The translations under genes were made by a program, and so were the position numbers. The notes below the pieces were generated by a model, which ran no database searches, had not been told where the DNA came from, and was given only the letters and a program-made list of their open reading frames with translations. A stretch of 64,000 nt of DNA from assembly GCA_020723965.1 (NCBI GenBank), contig DYHW01000001.1, positions 544,587 to 608,586 on the forward strand, written 5' to 3'. Shown piece after piece: positions 27,174 through 36,327 of the stretch; within the stretch, counting starts at the first letter, position 1; each line of letters opens with the position of its first letter. This stretch comes from Melioribacter sp. (GTDB lineage Bacteria; Bacteroidota; Ignavibacteria; Ignavibacteriales; Melioribacteraceae).

Positions 27174-27791
27174 ATGGCAAAGAAAATTGTTAAAAAAACA
27201 ACTGTAAAAAAAACTGCTGCTAAACCAAAATCAACTAAAAAAGCAGCGAGTAAACCTAAGAAGGTTATAAAAACAAGAACTATAAAAGCAAAACCGCTTG
27301 CAAAGAAAAAGGCAGCGTCAAAAAGAACTTCATCTCGGAATCATGTTGAAATTATTTCTCCAACTAAAAAAGTAAAACAGATTCAGGGTTATTCTAAAAA
27401 GGAACTGGAAGTATTCAAAAAAGTGATTTTAGAAAAACGGGACGAAATAATAGAGCAGTTGCAAGCACTAAAAGACCAAATGATGGATTCTACAACAGGT
27501 CAATACGTAAACGAAAGTTCTCCATACTCTTTACATATGGCAGAGCAAGGCACAGATGCTATGGAAAGAGAAAAATTATATTTGTGGGCTCAGCGCGAAA
27601 ATAAATTTTTAGGATATCTTGATGATGCGCTTCAAAGAATTGATAACGGTACTTACGGCATTTGTATCGAATGTATTGATGAGCCGCAGAACCTATGCCC
27701 TACTTGTCCTCTTGTTCCGAAAGAAAGATTGATGGCAGTGCCGCACACTCAGCATTGCTTACAAATAAAACAGAAAATGAAATCAAGGTAA
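27174..27791 (+). CDS. DksA/TraR-type zinc-finger protein with lysine-rich histone-like tail
   Basis: I choose the ATG at 27174 (preceded by GGAG) over 27135, which lies inside ileS. Residues 1-60 are almost pure Lys/Ala/Thr/Pro (KKTTVKKTAAKPKSTKKAA), like histone H1 tails. Residues ~80-205 are a DksA/TraR domain: a coiled coil, a DAMEREK stretch and a four-cysteine zinc finger (CIECIDEP, CPTCPLVPKERL). The C-terminal domain should act on RNA polymerase; the basic tail should bind nucleic acid. The gene lies between ileS and lspA, and dksA-lspA adjacency is common in this group. Confidence 0.88.
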   Translation: MAKKIVKKTTVKKTAAKPKSTKKAASKPKKVIKTRTIKAKPLAKKKAASKRTSSRNHVEIISPTKKVKQIQGYSKKELEVFKKVILEKRDEIIEQLQALKDQMMDSTTGQYVNESSPYSLHMAEQGTDAMEREKLYLWAQRENKFLGYLDDALQRIDNGTYGICIECIDEPQNLCPTCPLVPKERLMAVPHTQHCLQIKQKMKSR

Positions 27792-27811
27792 CTGAAGATT
27801 AGGAGAAATTA

Positions 27812-28507
27812 TTGGCTGTTCTTTTTATTACTCTGTTTATTGTTGTAATTGATCAAACAACAAAATTTTTGATTAAGGGAGGTTCGCTTCCTTTCTTAAA
27901 TGTTCATATTGAAGGAATGAGTTATGGCGAAAGTATAAATGTGATAGGCGATTTTTTTAAATTGACGTTTGTGGAAAATCCCGGACTGGCTTTTGGAATT
28001 GACGTGAATCATTCTTTGAAATTTTTTCTCTCTCTTTTCACATTGATAGCTTCAATCGGGATACTTTATTACTTGTGGCGCTCTCGAGATCAAAAACTAA
28101 TTGTTAGAATTGCTCTTGCATCAATTCTTGGAGGCGCAATTGGCAATTTGATTGACCGAACTTTTTATGGCGTGTTTTACGGTTATGCTCCATTATTTTA
28201 CGGGCATGTTGTTGATTTCTTTAACGTGGATTTTTTTGATTTTAATATTTTCGGAAGAACCTACGAACGCTGGCCTATTTTTAATATTGCCGATTCTTCC
28301 GTTACAATTGGTGTTTTGCTGCTTATCATTTTTCACCGAACCGCTATAGAAAGCAAGGAAAAAGAGCTGCATGCGGTTCCGCAATTGGAAACTGAGCCAA
28401 TGATGCTTTTAGATGATGATTCTTCGGTTGAAAAAATAAATGAATCCGCAATTAAAGAAACAATAAATGATGGCGAAGTTAGTAACCGAAAAGAAAATAC
28501 GGATTAA
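27812..28507 (+). CDS. lspA: Lipoprotein signal peptidase (signal peptidase II)
   Basis: The start is TTG at 27812, fixed by AGGAG at 27801-27805. The four membrane helices carry FVENPGLAFG, the catalytic Asp in GNLIDRTFYG, a second at HVVDFFNVD, and FNIADSSVTIG. At 231 residues it is longer than usual because of an insert near residue 30 (GGSLPFLNVHIEGMSYG) and an acidic cytoplasmic tail of ~50 residues. It removes signal peptides from lipoproteins such as those of the copper region. It overlaps rluD by 41 bases. Confidence 0.92.
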   Translation: MAVLFITLFIVVIDQTTKFLIKGGSLPFLNVHIEGMSYGESINVIGDFFKLTFVENPGLAFGIDVNHSLKFFLSLFTLIASIGILYYLWRSRDQKLIVRIALASILGGAIGNLIDRTFYGVFYGYAPLFYGHVVDFFNVDFFDFNIFGRTYERWPIFNIADSSVTIGVLLLIIFHRTAIESKEKELHAVPQLETEPMMLLDDDSSVEKINESAIKETINDGEVSNRKENTD

Positions 28508-29456
28508 AGTACCCGAAGGAAAAAAAAAGGATAGGATCGATATATTTCTTGCCAACTCTGTAGAAAATGCCACCCGTTCCCGAATTCAAAAATTAATTAA
28601 AGCAAATTGCGTTATAGTAAACGAAAAAATTGTAAAACCGAATTACCTCGTTTGCCCAAATGATCTTATAGAATTGACAATTCCCACTTCACCGCGTCCT
28701 GAAGAAACAGAGCCGGAGGATATTCCGCTTGATATTATTTACGAGGATGATTATCTGCTTGTTGTGAACAAACCTGCAGGAATGGTTGCGCATCCATCAC
28801 TCGGAAATTATTCCGGCACTCTTGTAAATGCATTGCTGCATTATACTAAAAAGTTAAGCGCGCTCAACGAGCCGGGAAGACCCGGAATTGTTCACCGGAT
28901 AGATAAAGAAACAAGCGGACTTCTTTTGATTGCAAAAGATGAATGGACGCACGCACAACTTGCAAAACAGTTTTATCATCACACAATTGATAGAGAATAT
29001 TGGGCTGTGTGCTGGGGCTTGTTTAAAAATAAAAAAGGAGAAATTACAGGCAATATTGTGCGTTCAACTAAAGACAGGAAAATTTTTACAGTTAGCGCAA
29101 CCGAAGGAAGACATGCTCACACATTTTATGAGGTTATTGAAGAGTTTGAATTTGCTTCTCTGTTAAAATTGAAGTTAAAAACAGGCCGCACGCATCAGAT
29201 ACGTGTACATATGTCTCACATAAAACATCCGATCTTTGGAGACCCCACTTATGGCGGAAGAAAAATTGTTTACGGTTCCGATTTGCCAAAGATGAAAGCG
29301 CGGGTTGAAAATTTATTGGAAATAATGAAGCGGCAAGCTCTTCATGCTAAAACTCTTGGGTTTATTCATCCGCATACAAAAGAAAAGATTTTACTTAACT
29401 CTGAGCTGCCGGAAGATTTCAAATTGTTGTTGAAAAAATTGAGGTCTTGCACGTAG
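28467..29456 (+). CDS. rluD: RluD-family 23S rRNA pseudouridine synthase
   Basis: The 329 residues have an N-terminal S4 RNA-binding domain (RIDIFLANSVENATRSRIQKLI) and the catalytic motif HRIDKETSGLLLIAKD with its aspartate, plus LKTGRTHQIRVHMSHI. It isomerises uridines in the large ribosomal subunit RNA. The start (ATGATGG) lies inside the lspA tail, so either ATG at 28467 or 28470 is possible. It converges on hydF with only 7 bases between stops. Confidence 0.93.
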   Translation: MMAKLVTEKKIRIKVPEGKKKDRIDIFLANSVENATRSRIQKLIKANCVIVNEKIVKPNYLVCPNDLIELTIPTSPRPEETEPEDIPLDIIYEDDYLLVVNKPAGMVAHPSLGNYSGTLVNALLHYTKKLSALNEPGRPGIVHRIDKETSGLLLIAKDEWTHAQLAKQFYHHTIDREYWAVCWGLFKNKKGEITGNIVRSTKDRKIFTVSATEGRHAHTFYEVIEEFEFASLLKLKLKTGRTHQIRVHMSHIKHPIFGDPTYGGRKIVYGSDLPKMKARVENLLEIMKRQALHAKTLGFIHPHTKEKILLNSELPEDFKLLLKKLRSCT

Positions 29457-29463
29457 CAAGAAC

Positions 29464-30702
29464 TCATATAATTATGTTTGTTATTTCATTCCATGCTGCA
29501 ATAGCTTCATCGAAAGGAAGAAGCGCACGCGGAACTGCTCCGTGCATATAAGAAATTGCAATGCCGTAATTGACGATCGGAACGCCCAGCATCTTTGCTT
29601 GCTTTATTCTCATCTGCATCATTCTTCGCGTTAACATACAGCCGCCGCAGTGGATGATCAGTTTGTATTCGGAAAGATTTTCCGGGTAATCATGCCCGCT
29701 CACTATGTCAATTTCTAAATTCTTTTTTGTGTGAAGCCGCAGCCAGCGTGGAATTTTTACTCTGCCTATATCGTCTTCTTGCGCATGATGTGAACAAGCT
29801 TCAGCGATTAAAACTTTATCGCCGTTATTCAATTCTTCAATTTTCTTTAATCCCCGCACATATTCAGCAAGATCGCCCTTGTAACGAGCCATCAAAATTG
29901 AAAAAGTTGTAAGTGGAATTTCATCGGACAGGTCTGCAGAAACGCGCATAATTGCCTGGCTGTCTGTTACAACAAGTTGCGGTTGTTGAGAAAGTTTATT
30001 TAAAGCTCCTCTCAACTCTTTATCTTTAGTAATAACAACTATTGCATCAACATCAAGCGATTCTCTGATCGTTTGCACTTGAGGCATTATCAATCTTCCT
30101 TTTGGCGCTCCCAGATCTATTGGAACCACAAGCACAATTACATCATGTTGTTTTATTAAGTCGCTTACAAGCGGCAGTTGTTCATCCAAAGGAAGCATCT
30201 GCGATATCTTTTCTTTCAGTTCAAAAATACCATCGCATGTAACGCATGAAACAGTGTGATATTTTATTCCGAGGCGTATCAATTCTTCAACTAGTTCGTA
30301 ATTTATTCCAAGTTCGGATTTATTTATGACGGCGAGATAGGGAAGTTCTAATTTTTTTAGATGTGCAATTAAGAATTTCTCTTTCTCAGAGAGTTTTTCT
30401 TGAGAATCCAAAACCAATAATGCAAAATCGGATTCCGAAATTGTTTTGATTGTTTTACTTATTCTTTTTTCGCCTAGTTCCCCTGCATCATCAAGACCTG
30501 CGGTGTCAATCAATACCACAGGCCCAAAAGGAAGAAGTTCCATTGCTTTTTTAACAGGATCGGTTGTTGTGCCTGGCGTTGCGCTAACAATAACTAATTC
30601 CTGCCCGATAATTTTATTCATCAACGAGGATTTGCCCACGTTCCGTTTTCCAACAAATGCAATATGAATTCTTTCAGATTGAGCGACTTTACTCAAATTC
30701 AA
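29464..30702 (-). CDS. hydF: [FeFe]-hydrogenase maturation GTPase HydF
   Basis: The 412 residues begin with a GTPase domain (GKRNVGKSSLMN P-loop, TPGTTTDP, DTAGLDD, NKSE). A dimerisation domain follows, and then the [4Fe-4S] domain with EACSHHAQEDDIGR and HCGGCMLTRR, the ligands of the HydF scaffold. HydF receives the 2Fe precursor made by HydE and HydG and loads it into [FeFe] hydrogenase. Neither HydE, HydG nor an H-cluster protein is in this window, so the substrate enzyme is elsewhere in the genome. It overlaps the upstream aspA gene by 14 bases. Confidence 0.95.
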   Translation of the reverse strand: MNLSKVAQSERIHIAFVGKRNVGKSSLMNKIIGQELVIVSATPGTTTDPVKKAMELLPFGPVVLIDTAGLDDAGELGEKRISKTIKTISESDFALLVLDSQEKLSEKEKFLIAHLKKLELPYLAVINKSELGINYELVEELIRLGIKYHTVSCVTCDGIFELKEKISQMLPLDEQLPLVSDLIKQHDVIVLVVPIDLGAPKGRLIMPQVQTIRESLDVDAIVVITKDKELRGALNKLSQQPQLVVTDSQAIMRVSADLSDEIPLTTFSILMARYKGDLAEYVRGLKKIEELNNGDKVLIAEACSHHAQEDDIGRVKIPRWLRLHTKKNLEIDIVSGHDYPENLSEYKLIIHCGGCMLTRRMMQMRIKQAKMLGVPIVNYGIAISYMHGAVPRALLPFDEAIAAWNEITNIII

Positions 30703-32098
30703 CTCCTAAGTCTTTAGAAATTATAGTTAGCAATTCTTTTTCATCTAATAATTTACTTTTCATCAATGCCTTCACAAAAGGAATTTTATGTTTTTCTGCG
30801 TATTTAACTAGGTCTTGAATGGTTTCGTATCCGAATGTTGTTATTAACGAAGCTGCAATGGCAGATGAATTCACCAAATTTAATTTACACCTCTCAACAT
30901 TTGCTGTAATATCTTTAATGCAATTCTGAGCAAGATTTATATTCGATTGTTGTAACAACGACAGTGTTTTAAGAAAGAGATGAGCAATAAGCGGAGAAAA
31001 AGCATTCAGTTCAAGATTTCCGCCGCTTACTAAATTTGAAATGACCACATCGTTCCCTTTTACAAGTTCACAGATCTGAATAGCGTTTTCTAAAATTACA
31101 GGATTCACTTTCCCCGGCATTATACTAGAGCCTGATTGCATTGGTGGAAGATTTATTTCACCAATGCCACCAGTAGGACCACTCGAAAGGAAACGGAGAT
31201 CGTTACAGATCTTAATAATTGATACTGCTCCTGTTTTTACTATTCCATGCACCTCAACAAATGCATCGAGGTTTTGCGTTGTGTCTATTAAATCTTCTCC
31301 TTTTGCAATTGGCAGTTTAGTTATCTTTTTTAGAATGCTGGCTGCGTTCATAACATATTCTTTGGTTGCAGAAATCGAATTGCCTACAGCCGTTCCGCCT
31401 AAATTTACAGAACGGAGTCGTTCTTCTGCATTATAAAGACGCCACCTGTCTCGTCCTATTGCTTGTGCATATGCGCCAAATTCCTGTCCTAATGTAATTG
31501 GCACGGCATCTTGAAATTGAGTTCTTCCAAGTTTTAATACGTTCTTAAATTCTTCTTCTTTTTTCTGAAGCGCATTCTGTAATTGTGCAAATGAATCCTG
31601 TAATTCTCTTAGAAGATAGATAGACGCTATTTTTAACGCTGTTAGAAAAGTATCGTTGGTGGATTGACTCATGTTTACATCATCAAGAGGATGAATAACC
31701 GAATATTCGCCAAGTTCTTTTCCCATAATTTTAAGTGAAGTATTTGTAATTACTTCATTCAAATTCATGTTAAGAGATGTTCCCGCGCCGCCTTGATACG
31801 GATCGACTATAATTTTTTCATAAATGCTATCTAAATTTCCTTTGATACTTGCTTCGGTTTCCGAGAGCAGTTCATAAATAGCTTCTTCAATAGCGTCATA
31901 TTTTTCTTTGAATAGCAGTCCGCATTTGTAATTTGTCTCTGTTGCCGCAAGTTTAACCTGCAGGTATGCCCTTATTAAGTATGGATGAATTCTCTCACCT
32001 GATTTTGGAAAATTCATATAACTTCTTAAAGAGTGAATGCCATAAAAAGCATCATCCGGAATTTCAATTTCGCCTAATGAATCTTTTTCAATTCTCAT
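30689..32098 (-). CDS. aspA: Aspartate ammonia-lyase (aspartase)
   Basis: The 469 residues show the fumarase/aspartase superfamily signature GSSIMPGKVNPV, NMSQSTNDTF, and TLGQEFGAYAQAIGRD. It releases ammonia from aspartate to give fumarate. The gene overlaps hydF and is co-directional, an arrangement seen in hydrogenase-maturation operons of several anaerobes. This suggests a link with H-cluster assembly rather than, or besides, amino-acid catabolism. Distinguishing aspartase from fumarase by eye is not absolute, but the hydF linkage supports aspartase. Confidence 0.88.
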   Translation of the reverse strand: MRIEKDSLGEIEIPDDAFYGIHSLRSYMNFPKSGERIHPYLIRAYLQVKLAATETNYKCGLLFKEKYDAIEEAIYELLSETEASIKGNLDSIYEKIIVDPYQGGAGTSLNMNLNEVITNTSLKIMGKELGEYSVIHPLDDVNMSQSTNDTFLTALKIASIYLLRELQDSFAQLQNALQKKEEEFKNVLKLGRTQFQDAVPITLGQEFGAYAQAIGRDRWRLYNAEERLRSVNLGGTAVGNSISATKEYVMNAASILKKITKLPIAKGEDLIDTTQNLDAFVEVHGIVKTGAVSIIKICNDLRFLSSGPTGGIGEINLPPMQSGSSIMPGKVNPVILENAIQICELVKGNDVVISNLVSGGNLELNAFSPLIAHLFLKTLSLLQQSNINLAQNCIKDITANVERCKLNLVNSSAIAASLITTFGYETIQDLVKYAEKHKIPFVKALMKSKLLDEKELLTIISKDLGVEFE

Positions 32099-32135
32099 CC
32101 GTTTCTCACAATTATTTTACAATTGTAATATAGTA

Positions 32136-32160
32136 AAAATGATTTTCGGATTAAGCAGCT
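32136..32160 (+). repeat. 25-base direct repeat flanking the cytochrome gene, left copy
   Basis: AAAATGATTTTCGGATTAAG followed by CAGCT matches 34761-34785 on the same strand with one difference in the shared core (C/T). It lies between aspA and the cytochrome terminator. Confidence 0.5.
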
Positions 32161-32166
32161 ATATAT

Positions 32167-32194
32167 AAAAAACCCCCGCTTAGAGCGAGGGTTT
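32167..32194 (-). terminator. Terminator of the multihaem cytochrome gene
   Basis: On the minus strand a GC-rich stem (AAACCCTCGCT with AGCGGGGGTTT, one mismatch, CTA-type loop) is followed by TTTTTATAT. It lies 26 bases beyond the cytochrome stop codon. Confidence 0.8.
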
Positions 32195-32219
32195 ATATGA
32201 AAATAATTTTTCTTCAAAA

Positions 32220-34313
32220 TTATTTTATGAGAAGCATCTTGTTAACTTTTACAAAATTGTCAGCTTCGATCTTGTAGAGATATATACCTGTAGCCATATT
32301 ATTGGCAGACCACTTAATTGTATGTGTGCCGGCTGCTAATTCGTTATTAACCAATGTTTCTACTTCTCTTCCAAGAGCATCATAAATTACTAATCTAACA
32401 TTAGAGCTCTTTGGCAATGAGAATTTAATATTTGTAGTTGGGTTGAATGGATTTGGATAGTTCTGATAAAGAGTATACTCTGTTGGAATTGTTTGTTCAT
32501 CTGCTTCTATAGAAGTAGGAATATTTAATGCAACCATAGCTCCCTTTAATGCAGTAACAATATATTTAGGATTATGGATGCCGCCGCTGTTGTCATACTC
32601 AGCAGTTTTTGCATTCCAGTAACCAGCTAATTGCGCCGCTGTCCAAGTAGCTGCTGGAGTAGCCACGGCACCAGTTGATGTTTTTGGCATTTTATCATAA
32701 ATCTTAGCAACCATACCCTTAATTTCTGCTTGTAATCCTTCAACTACACCGTTATTATCAAAGTCACCGGATCCTCCCATATAGAATCTTACGTCAGCAA
32801 AACTTCCAAAGGTAGATCCATGGCATGGGGCGCAAGATTCAACATTTTCCTGATCTGGAATTCGTTTTCTAGTAACTGGGTCTAAAATATAATTACCTTT
32901 TGCATCTTTCTTAAATGTCTGCATATTAAATGAGTGCCCGCCCATTTGAACGATATTTCCTTGAGCATCTGCAACATTATTCAATTTGTACATGTGACAT
33001 TTAACACAAGTATTTTCAAGCCAAGAGTGTCCAGAACTTTGTAACTTAATTCCGCCCATTTCTACCATGTTTCTTCCATACAATATATCGCCTTGTGCGC
33101 CGTAATGAGGATTCAAACTTCCATATCCAGCGGCTGCTATTTGTGCGTTAAACTCTCTTCTTGATTGATGGCAGTTCATACAGAGCGCGCCTGTTCCGGC
33201 TGTTGTAATTGGGTCATAAACTCCTTTAAGCCCAAGCAAAGAAACAGTAACTTTTCTTAGCTGATATTTATTATTAACGGCATGCGAGTCGTGGCAAGCC
33301 GCACAGGTAATAGGAATGTAAGACGGGTCGAAATATGGATCAGTTGTTGCGACGCCATCAGCAAACTGAGCAAAACCTTTTCCAGTATGGCATTTTACAC
33401 AGCTTTCTCTTCCAGCTCCAGAAGGAGTAGTAGTGGGAGAACCGTGCAATGAAGCTCTATATTGTTCCGGAAAATAGTGATAAATTCCGGAATCATGACA
33501 ATAAGCACACACAGCAACATCATAAGTATCAACCATTCTTGAATCTGTTGTAGCTCCAAGGTGTCCGCTTCCAGGACCATGGCAGGCTTCACATTGAATG
33601 TTTGCTCTCTTCATCGCATCTGGGAAACTAGTAACTAATTTGTCGTAGTTTCCTGCTGCAAGTACAGTTGGAAATGTAAATGAAAAATCATCAAAGCCGT
33701 CATTTTTTGCTGTTGGGTTAATATCATGTCCAGTAGTATGGCAGGGAATACAACTTGCACTATAATATGTAGCAACTTTTCCATCCACGCCTCTCTGCAT
33801 CATAGTAGAGTGCTTTGTTTTTCCCCAATCGGTTACTTTGCTTTCATGGCAGGTGTTACAGTTTACTTTTGTATCAACCGCATTAACAACTGTATTCAAG
33901 TAACCAAGATATCTTGCTGCGTGAAATGTAACAGTTGCAGTAAATGATCCATCTGTTATTGTTACCGCATAGGTGCCAGGACGATCAGGCGTTATAGAAA
34001 TAACTTGAGTGGAATCGTTTTGAATATCTCTTACTGTTCCTATTGATGCTGTTGACCCTGATGGTCTACGAGTGACTGTCCAAGTTTGTGTTTTAAATTT
34101 TTGACCAGTAATAGCTCCTCTGAAATACATTAAGGTTCCAACCCCTACGTTTGTTAATCCGCTGTAGGGATAAGTATAGATGTCGGTAGTTGAAACTGCT
34201 GCAGCTCTTGGCGAGACCCCGTAAGGCGTAACTTTTAATGTTACTATCTGCGCATATAAAGCTGTAGAAAGAAAGAGTATCGTAAAAATTAATGTTGTAA
34301 TTCTACGGATCAT
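32220..34313 (-). CDS. Secreted nine-haem c-type cytochrome with type IX sorting domain
   Basis: The 697 residues start with a signal peptide (TLIFTILFLSTALYA) and an Ig-like region to ~130. Nine CXXCH motifs follow (CNTCH, CIPCH, CEACH, CAYCH, CVKCH, CAACH, CMNCH, CVKCH, CAPCH). The last ~80 residues are a type A T9SS sorting domain (NYPNPFNPTTNIKFSLP to VNKMLLIK). It should be exported through the outer membrane and hold haems on the cell surface. It could take part in extracellular electron transfer or reduce an external acceptor. It is monocistronic and has its own terminator. Confidence 0.92.
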   Translation of the reverse strand: MIRRITTLIFTILFLSTALYAQIVTLKVTPYGVSPRAAAVSTTDIYTYPYSGLTNVGVGTLMYFRGAITGQKFKTQTWTVTRRPSGSTASIGTVRDIQNDSTQVISITPDRPGTYAVTITDGSFTATVTFHAARYLGYLNTVVNAVDTKVNCNTCHESKVTDWGKTKHSTMMQRGVDGKVATYYSASCIPCHTTGHDINPTAKNDGFDDFSFTFPTVLAAGNYDKLVTSFPDAMKRANIQCEACHGPGSGHLGATTDSRMVDTYDVAVCAYCHDSGIYHYFPEQYRASLHGSPTTTPSGAGRESCVKCHTGKGFAQFADGVATTDPYFDPSYIPITCAACHDSHAVNNKYQLRKVTVSLLGLKGVYDPITTAGTGALCMNCHQSRREFNAQIAAAGYGSLNPHYGAQGDILYGRNMVEMGGIKLQSSGHSWLENTCVKCHMYKLNNVADAQGNIVQMGGHSFNMQTFKKDAKGNYILDPVTRKRIPDQENVESCAPCHGSTFGSFADVRFYMGGSGDFDNNGVVEGLQAEIKGMVAKIYDKMPKTSTGAVATPAATWTAAQLAGYWNAKTAEYDNSGGIHNPKYIVTALKGAMVALNIPTSIEADEQTIPTEYTLYQNYPNPFNPTTNIKFSLPKSSNVRLVIYDALGREVETLVNNELAAGTHTIKWSANNMATGIYLYKIEADNFVKVNKMLLIK

Positions 34314-35011
34314 ACTTTGCCTCCATTGATTAGGTTTTTTGTTTAGATATTAGAGTCGTGTATCCATTATGTAGATAAAAATATTTTTATCCTTTTTCAA
34401 AAGTTAATATAGAAATAAGTATAAAGATATCAAAGTCTAAAAATATTTTTTTTGAAAGAATGTCTCTGTTTATTATCGAGATAAAAGTTAAGATATTTAG
34501 TAGTATGCGACGTATTAGGATATTTTCAATTACAATCAAGAAAAATAGAATGCAGATGATTACATTATTTTAAGATCCACCGAAGACAAAAAAGTGCAGA
34601 TGTAGTAACAAGATTCTATTCGCTGCTTTTTCTGACGGGGAAAAATTAGATATGCCAATGTATTGCACAAAACTGCTCTCGATATGGTAGAGATGATTAA
34701 TAGTTATCAATGATCTTAAAAAAGAATTGCATATTTTCTTAAAAAAATTATTATATATAAAAATGATTTTTGGATTAAGCAGCTCGGGAAAAAACAGCTT
34801 TTTTGTGCTAGTAACACTATTCATTTTTTTTGTTCAACTAACAAAAATATCATCGCACGCAACTTTAAAACACAACAAGCGTAAAACAAAAAAAACAATT
34901 CGAAAATTCTACCAGAAAGAACGTTTAGTTCGTATATTTGAAATAGTTAGATAAATTTAAAATATGATTTTACTGAGAACCTGATTCGAGAATAGAAATA
35001 AGTCAAACTCA
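34314..35011. other. AT-rich intergenic region of 698 bases
   Basis: It lies between divergent genes (cytochrome, HisA-family) and so should hold both promoters. It is very AT-rich and contains the right copy of the 25-base repeat. The open frame 34763-34954 (63 codons: one hydrophobic segment, then a very basic tail) lacks a ribosome site and any recognisable family; I leave it unannotated. No RNA gene is apparent. Confidence 0.4.
34761..34785 (+). repeat. 25-base direct repeat flanking the cytochrome gene, right copy
   Basis: This is the partner of the copy at 32136; the two bracket the cytochrome gene. Here it includes an ATG (34763) opening a 63-codon frame with a hydrophobic stretch, which I do not regard as a proven gene. 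Confidence 0.5.
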
Positions 35012-35764
35012 ATGGCAAAGCTTTTAATTATACCTTCGATAGATATTCAAGACGGGAAAACTGTTCGCGTCGTTCAGGGCATACCAGAACTTAGTTGCAT
35101 TGAATACGGGAACGATCCGGTTCAAATGGCAATGATTTGGCGTGCAGAAAATGCTAAGTGTATTCATGTAGTGGATTTCAATGCAGCGCATGAACACTCG
35201 CATGTAAATTATGAAATTATTAGAAAAATGTGTGAATCTGTGATTATTCCCATCGAACTTGGCGGAGGAATTAGAACATTTAACGATGCACAAGATGCAT
35301 TTCAGCTTGGCGTGGCGCGTGTTGTTATAGGGTCTATGGCGTTCGAAAAACCGAGAGAGTTCATAAGGATATTGGATGAATTTACACCCAACAAAGTTGT
35401 AGCAGCAATTGATGTTATTAACGGAGAAGTTGTTACGCGCGGCAGACAGCAGCGCACTCATCTAAAAGCGCTTGAGTATGCAAAGTTCTTAAAATCGTGT
35501 GGCGCAAAAAGAATTGTTGTTACTGATGTATTGACTAACGGAATGATGAGCGGTCCTAATATTGAACTTTCGAAACAAATTGCTGAAGCTGCAGAAACAA
35601 AAGTAACCCATTCAGGCGGAATTGGCGGTTACGAAGATTTGATTAAATTACAGAATGAAGCTATTAATTATGTCGATTCGGTTATCATTGGGCGCGCTCT
35701 TTACGAAAATAAATTCCCCTGTCAAAAAATTTGGCGGGTTGCAGAATCCAATATTTTTGATTGA
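35012..35764 (+). CDS. hisA: HisA-family phosphoribosylformimino isomerase
   Basis: The 250-residue TIM barrel shows IIPSIDIQDGKTVRVVQG (catalytic Asp), IPIELGGGIRTFNDA, VVAAIDVINGEVVTRG (second Asp), THSGGIGGYEDL and VIIGRALYENKF. It resembles HisA, which opens the ribose ring in histidine synthesis, but it stands alone without other his genes nearby, so a related isomerase or tRNA-type substrate cannot be excluded. It leads a run with a cyclic-nucleotide-binding protein and a universal stress protein. Confidence 0.82.
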   Translation: MAKLLIIPSIDIQDGKTVRVVQGIPELSCIEYGNDPVQMAMIWRAENAKCIHVVDFNAAHEHSHVNYEIIRKMCESVIIPIELGGGIRTFNDAQDAFQLGVARVVIGSMAFEKPREFIRILDEFTPNKVVAAIDVINGEVVTRGRQQRTHLKALEYAKFLKSCGAKRIVVTDVLTNGMMSGPNIELSKQIAEAAETKVTHSGGIGGYEDLIKLQNEAINYVDSVIIGRALYENKFPCQKIWRVAESNIFD

Positions 35765-35775
35765 AAGAGGTTGAA

Positions 35776-36327
35776 ATGCAAAGCAGCGAAGTTACTAAAA
35801 GCAGTTTCTGGGCTAATTTTTTTAAAGCCCCGGCAGAAAAAAGTGAACTTGAAGAAGTTCTCTTTTCTATGCCTCCTTTTAAAAATCTTAACAACAAGCA
35901 GATAAAACTGTTGTTGAAAGTCATTCATAACCGGGTTTATGCAGTCAATGAAATTATTTTTTATCAAGGGGACCCAGGTATTGGATTGTATATAATTACT
36001 AGAGGGGAAGTTCTAATTACGCAAAACGAAGATGACGATAATATTGATCTTGCTCTTTTGGGGCGGGCTGATTTTTTTGGCGAGCTCGCTCTTCTTGATA
36101 ATGAAAAAAGAAGCGCTACGGCAATTGCATTGAAAGAAACTCAAGTAGCGGTTATTTTTAAGACGGATCTCGATGAATTTGTTGAAAGGCATCCGAAAGC
36201 CGGAATAAATATAATGCGCGGCATCTCTCAAATTATTGCTACTCGTCTTCGTAATCTAAATCAAGATTATTTTTCACTTTTTCGGAAATATAAACTAACT
36301 AAAGGAGGGAAAAATGGAAATGATTAA
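35776..36327 (+). CDS. Cyclic-nucleotide-binding-domain protein
   Basis: I choose the ATG at 35776, preceded by AAGAGG at 35765-35770; the TTG at 35761 overlaps the hisA stop. The 183 residues hold one cNMP-binding fold: FYQGDPGIGLYIITRGEV, FFGELALLDNEKRSATAIAL. No helix-turn-helix follows, unlike CRP. It may be a signalling subunit that binds cAMP or has lost binding. Its last 14 bases overlap the UspA gene, so the two probably act together. Confidence 0.85.
   Translation: MQSSEVTKSSFWANFFKAPAEKSELEEVLFSMPPFKNLNNKQIKLLLKVIHNRVYAVNEIIFYQGDPGIGLYIITRGEVLITQNEDDDNIDLALLGRADFFGELALLDNEKRSATAIALKETQVAVIFKTDLDEFVERHPKAGINIMRGISQIIATRLRNLNQDYFSLFRKYKLTKGGKNGND

Noticed and set aside
34763..34954. 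63-codon frame with a hydrophobic segment and basic tail
   Set aside because: No ribosome site, very AT-rich surroundings, no family resemblance; its start lies in a repeat that does not code in its other copy.
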